From UBA2589 sp965223235 (GTDB taxonomy: Bacteria > Gemmatimonadota > Gemmatimonadetes > Longimicrobiales > Gaopeijiaceae): a stretch of 64,000 nt of DNA. The DNA lies in assembly GCA_965223235.1 (NCBI GenBank), contig CBDCVV010000022.1, forward strand, positions 434,001 to 498,000. The letters are read 5' to 3'. Below are positions 61,097-64,000 of the stretch, piece after piece (the stretch's first letter is position 1; the number at the start of each line of letters is the position of its first letter). The translations under genes and the position numbers were made by a program. The notes under the pieces were generated by a model. The model had not been told where the DNA came from. It worked only from the letters and a program-made list of their open reading frames with translations, and ran no database searches.

Positions 61097-61503
61097 ACGA
61101 TCGTGCCGAGCCGAGCGCACAGACGCTCACGGTAGGCCGGGCCCTCGCCGGGGTCTATCGGATCCTGACCCTCCTCATCTTCGCGGGCGTGCTGGCGCAG
61201 GTATACGCAGCGGGGCTCATGTGGTACGGGGTACCGGGCGTACACCGTCGGCTCGGATGGATGGTGATGGCGGGGGCGTTCCTCTGTATCCCGACCTCGT
61301 TCGCGGCCCGTCCGTACGGTGCGAATCCGCTCTACGCGTTCGTCCTCGTGGGGCTCATGAGCCTGCAGCCCGTCTTCGTATTCAGCCTGGCTCGCGTCTC
61401 ACCCCATCTCGGAGCGGCGCACGCGCTCAACGCGGGACTGATCCTCGTCTTGTCCGCGCGCATGTGTAGCCGAGCCCTCAAGCGAACATGCCGGCCCGCG
61501 TAG
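61093..61503 (+). CDS. DUF6220-like membrane protein
   Basis: 136 residues. Four membrane helices: YRILTLLIFAGVLAQVYAAGL, LGWMVMAGAFLCIPTSF, YAFVLVGLMSLQPVFVF, and AAHALNAGLILVLSA. The layout and the HRRLGW turn after helix 1 resemble DUF6220, an uncharacterised family. Start chosen from the ATGA overlap (61093), since the longer frame to 60814 lies inside the previous gene. Last gene of the trio. Confidence 0.65.
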   Translation: MNDRAEPSAQTLTVGRALAGVYRILTLLIFAGVLAQVYAAGLMWYGVPGVHRRLGWMVMAGAFLCIPTSFAARPYGANPLYAFVLVGLMSLQPVFVFSLARVSPHLGAAHALNAGLILVLSARMCSRALKRTCRPA

Positions 61504-61557
61504 GAGCCGCTCCCGTATCCAAACGTGGCGTCAAGCCGACCGCACCCGGTAGTTTGA

Positions 61558-62763
61558 TTGACTGAGACGGACCCGTCTCGCCCCTACCCCCTATTCTTCA
61601 ACCGGAACGGCATGTCTCGACCTGGCTTCTGGATTTCGTCGAACTTCACGAACCGGTCGGGCTTCGCCTGGCAAGCGTTCTTCCGATCGTTTCGCAGGAT
61701 CGCAGACGACGTGTACCGGGACGGATGGCAACCCGTCCTGTCTTTTGCCGAAATTGACGGAGAAGTCGACATCTTGAGTCCTAAGACGGGGAACCGGTAC
61801 TTCGTGTATGACCCGTTGAATCTGTCGATTGCTCAGCTGGCCAACCTGCGCCGGGGGATCAAACAACATCAGATCTCAGTGGCTTACCTGACAGACCTCC
61901 CTTCATGGCACTGGACTTATCCCCTCATGCGATGGTGGGGAGTGCGCCGGATCGTGGTACACTCACATATCTCAGTCGCGAGCCCTTATCCGGCTCCACC
62001 ATCGACGGGCCTTCGCGGCGCCCTCAAGGGGTTTATACAGAATCGACCTTGGCTCAGGGCTGACGAGGTTCTGACGTGCTCCAACTTCGTCAAGCACCGA
62101 CTAGTGGCTAGTGCGCGGTACCCCGAGAGCAGCATCACAGTCCTCCCCTATGGGCTACCCGAGACCCGGTTCGAGACATCTTCCTATTCGGGTGCAGCAT
62201 CCGACGTCGTCCGGATCAGCTGCGCCTCGCGAGCTGTGGAGGAGAAGGGCGTAGGACACCTGATCGAAGCCGTAGCGTTATTGGCAAAGCGACCTGATAT
62301 ACCCCCTCACGAGGTGTCGTTCGCGGGCACGGGACCCAAGCTCGATCACTTCAAGTCGATGGCCCGGAGCCTAGGCGTGGATGACCGCTTCAACTTCTTG
62401 GGCTACGTCGACGGGACGACTGCTCTACTCGAAGAGTCTGATGTCGTGGTGATCCCATCTGCGTGGGGCGATGCTTTCCCTTACTCGGTCTTGGAAGCCC
62501 TTGCCGCCGGCCGGGCAGTCATCGGTACCTCTGCAGGGGGCATCCCTGAGCAGATCGGCCCATCCGGAGAAGCCGGACTGCTCGTCGAACCCAGGGACCC
62601 GGAAGCTCTCGCGACAGCATTGGAACAGGTAATCCGATCTTCCGAGTTGCGAGCCCGGCTCGCCGCGAATGCTCGTGCACGCGCGGCTGAACTCTTTAGG
62701 GAAGATCGCTACTTCGATGAACTCAGCGCCTCACTCACAGAATCGGTGGGTGCGGTAGCGTAG
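61558..62763 (+). CDS. glycosyltransferase family 4 (GT1-like)
   Basis: 401 residues, cytoplasmic. The GT-B fold is visible in the C-terminal half: VLPYGLPETRF, VRISCASRAVEEKGVGHLIEAV, EVSFAGTGPKLDHFKSMA, LGYVDGTTALLEESDVVVIPSAWGDAFPYSVLEALAAGRAVIGTSAGGIPE in overlapping blocks, with the E-x7-E motif, and GLLVEPRDPEALATALEQVI. The N-terminal acceptor domain is less clear. Retaining glycosyl transfer to polysaccharide or lipid. Frame opens at TTG 61558; ATG 61612 is an alternative. No polysaccharide gene is adjacent. Confidence 0.82.
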   Translation: MTETDPSRPYPLFFNRNGMSRPGFWISSNFTNRSGFAWQAFFRSFRRIADDVYRDGWQPVLSFAEIDGEVDILSPKTGNRYFVYDPLNLSIAQLANLRRGIKQHQISVAYLTDLPSWHWTYPLMRWWGVRRIVVHSHISVASPYPAPPSTGLRGALKGFIQNRPWLRADEVLTCSNFVKHRLVASARYPESSITVLPYGLPETRFETSSYSGAASDVVRISCASRAVEEKGVGHLIEAVALLAKRPDIPPHEVSFAGTGPKLDHFKSMARSLGVDDRFNFLGYVDGTTALLEESDVVVIPSAWGDAFPYSVLEALAAGRAVIGTSAGGIPEQIGPSGEAGLLVEPRDPEALATALEQVIRSSELRARLAANARARAAELFREDRYFDELSASLTESVGAVA

Positions 62764-62836
62764 GATCCTTCAGCGCGCCGAGACCGCCTGGCTCCTGAGA
62801 CAATTCGACCTGGCCTGCTTCCGAGATCGGCTAGAA

Positions 62837-63838
62837 TTACTCAGACGCGATCGCCGACACCACGATGCGGACGTCCTGGTCACGATACAAAGCCCCGTCA
62901 TCCGCACGGGCACGGAGGATGTACGTCCCCGGCTCGTCGAACGTCACCGTCGTACGCCAGACACCGTCTTCAGGAATCGGCGGCCGCCGCCAGTTTGGCG
63001 CCCACGGCGAATTGGCTCCGTTGCGTGTATCCTCCCACGTCTTCACTTGCGGTGGGTCGAAGTCCGGATGCCCATCTCCGTCGGCCCGGAATAGGAACCA
63101 CGTCACATGGTGCCAAACAACCTTGTTCACTGTGATGCGCGTCGGGGGGCTCAACTGTCGTCGTGAAAGACGAGGCGGCTCACCACTCGCCGCTGCTGCG
63201 GCCGCGGCCTGGGCTTGGCCCTCAAGCATGGCGTTCGACCTGTCAATCGCTGCCTCGAGACCATCGTCCATCATGCGCACGACGAGTTCGAGCGGCTGAC
63301 CGACCGGGACTCGGTACTCGGTACCACTCTCCACCGAGAGATCCGGAGTCTGGTTTGCACGGGTCTCGGCAGTGCTGGCCCCGATCCCCAATGCGCCCGT
63401 CTCCGACGCAATCACGATGTTGTCGATGCGCTGATCGATCCCGAGAGTGCCGTACGCGCGGTTGGTGACTCCGGCGGTCGTAAGCGTCCAGACGAGCTCT
63501 CCGTCCTCAGGAAAGTCGGACGGCAGCGGCACCATGAAGACGAACCGATTGCGACGCGGGCGAAAGTGCGTCGGCTGACCCTGATCCGTAGGACCTGGTG
63601 AGAGGAAGTTCTCCTCACCGATGGGGACGTTCAGTTCTTCGGCCCAATTCCGGTTCATGTATCCGAAGACCATCGAGATCGAGCCATCGTCGTTCTCGAC
63701 CCACCCCTCGTATGCTGGCGCGACGTCCTGCCCTTTCTGATAGGTGAGCTGGGCGTCGACGGAGGTGCCGGTCGCGAGCAGCAACCCGGTCGCCGCGGCA
63801 AAGCCGACGGCGAACCGGACCCTGAAGAGTTGCCTCAT
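62837..63838 (-). CDS. secreted protein of unknown function
   Basis: 333 residues. Signal peptide (FAVGFAAATGLLLATGTSVDA, cleavage before QLT). The mature part starts GQDVAPAYEGWVENDDGSISMVFGYMNRN and ends in a beta-rich domain (WRTTVTFDEPGTYILRARADDGALYRDQDVRIVV) of Ig/cadherin-like look. An Ala-rich linker (~residues 215-225) splits the two. No family name is claimed. ATG 63838 overlaps the stop of the upstream gene as ATGA, so both are cotranscribed. Confidence 0.7.
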   Translation of the reverse strand: MRQLFRVRFAVGFAAATGLLLATGTSVDAQLTYQKGQDVAPAYEGWVENDDGSISMVFGYMNRNWAEELNVPIGEENFLSPGPTDQGQPTHFRPRRNRFVFMVPLPSDFPEDGELVWTLTTAGVTNRAYGTLGIDQRIDNIVIASETGALGIGASTAETRANQTPDLSVESGTEYRVPVGQPLELVVRMMDDGLEAAIDRSNAMLEGQAQAAAAAAASGEPPRLSRRQLSPPTRITVNKVVWHHVTWFLFRADGDGHPDFDPPQVKTWEDTRNGANSPWAPNWRRPPIPEDGVWRTTVTFDEPGTYILRARADDGALYRDQDVRIVVSAIASE

Positions 63839-64000
63839 CGGCCGCCGACCGGTACGAGCTGACAGAGTGGACATCCGATTACGTGGTCGTTCGGTCCGAG
63901 GTTCAGCCGTTCGCGCCGGATCGCCATCTCTTCCTCGAACTGCTCCTGCGTCATCTGCAAGCGCATTCCGAGGTCGATAAACATGTTCGCGACCGAGCGG
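63835..64000 (-). CDS. C-terminal end of an unidentified gene (5' end outside window)
   Basis: Only the last 54 residues are visible. They are mostly helical and charged (LQMTQEQFEEEMAIRRERLN) and end with a CxxC turn, GCPLCQLVPVGGR, which may hold metal or a disulfide. The family cannot be told. The stop overlaps the start of the secreted-protein gene as ATGA. Confidence 0.6.
   Translation of the reverse strand, partial: RSVANMFIDLGMRLQMTQEQFEEEMAIRRERLNLGPNDHVIGCPLCQLVPVGGR

Noticed and set aside
1..64000. CRISPR arrays, insertion sequences, rRNA or tRNA genes
   Set aside because: No regularly spaced repeats, no transposase motifs, no tRNA cloverleaf or rRNA landmark was seen in the intergenic gaps.

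Overview
ORGANISM. The window is GC-rich bacterial DNA, densely coded and mostly made of secreted proteins, lipoproteins and regulators. Three PadR + duplicated-orphan-permease (ADOP/MacB-like) modules, two ECF sigma factor + Ser/Thr kinase pairs, a third kinase with a PD40 propeller, and PD40-amidohydrolase, DUF5916, DUF885, LVIVD and DUF3179 proteins together point to Gemmatimonadota or a close relative (Acidobacteriota share several of these). This assignment is an inference from gene content; no rRNA or tRNA gene is seen. LAYOUT. 1-3.5 kb: 3' end of an HI0933-type flavoprotein, a membrane-anchored diheme cytochrome c and a DUF885 lipoprotein. 3.5-8 kb: a decayed transmembrane-protein gene, then a GMC oxidoreductase divergent from a GT2 glycosyltransferase coupled to an alkaline-phosphatase-superfamily enzyme. 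8-14.3 kb: a DUF1707/LiaF-like protein, a DUF4242 protein, a 1583-aa kinase/pseudo-cyclase/ATPase/TPR protein and its ECF sigma gene, which is frameshifted. 14.4-23 kb: ADOP permease + PadR, a beta-helix lipoprotein, and an intact ECF sigma + kinase/TPR pair. 23-31.7 kb: a reaction-centre-type diheme cytochrome, a methyltransferase, an AbgT transporter, a small secreted protein, an S41-like lipoprotein, and an LVIVD + DUF305 operon. 31.8-37.4 kb: PD40-amidohydrolase, M28 peptidase, small lipoprotein. 37.4-49.9 kb: second ADOP + PadR, a DUF5916 outer-membrane protein, a third kinase, the DUF3179 gene, and third PadR + ADOP. 50-54.6 kb: copper nitrite reductase NirK with a porin-like protein, a small lipoprotein and a serine hydrolase. 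54.6-64 kb: FG-GAP/choice-of-anchor-B protein, small membrane protein, amidohydrolase, TetR regulator, DUF4336 gene facing a three-gene coupled operon across a palindromic promoter, GT4 glycosyltransferase, and a secreted protein preceded by a truncated gene. MAIN DISCOVERY. The DUF3179 gene at 45659-46714 (minus strand) is read through one in-frame TGA that replaces the first Cys of the family CxxC motif. A hairpin with a GGUCU apical loop begins close downstream, the form and position of a bacterial SECIS element. The gene is therefore best read as a selenoprotein (UxxC), not as two fragments. HOW IT WORKS TOGETHER. Inference: a respiring, peptide- and polymer-scavenging bacterium with redox proteins in the envelope (three c-type or copper proteins and a thiol/selenol protein), controlled by kinases, ECF sigma factors and PadR/TetR repressors acting on membrane permeases.
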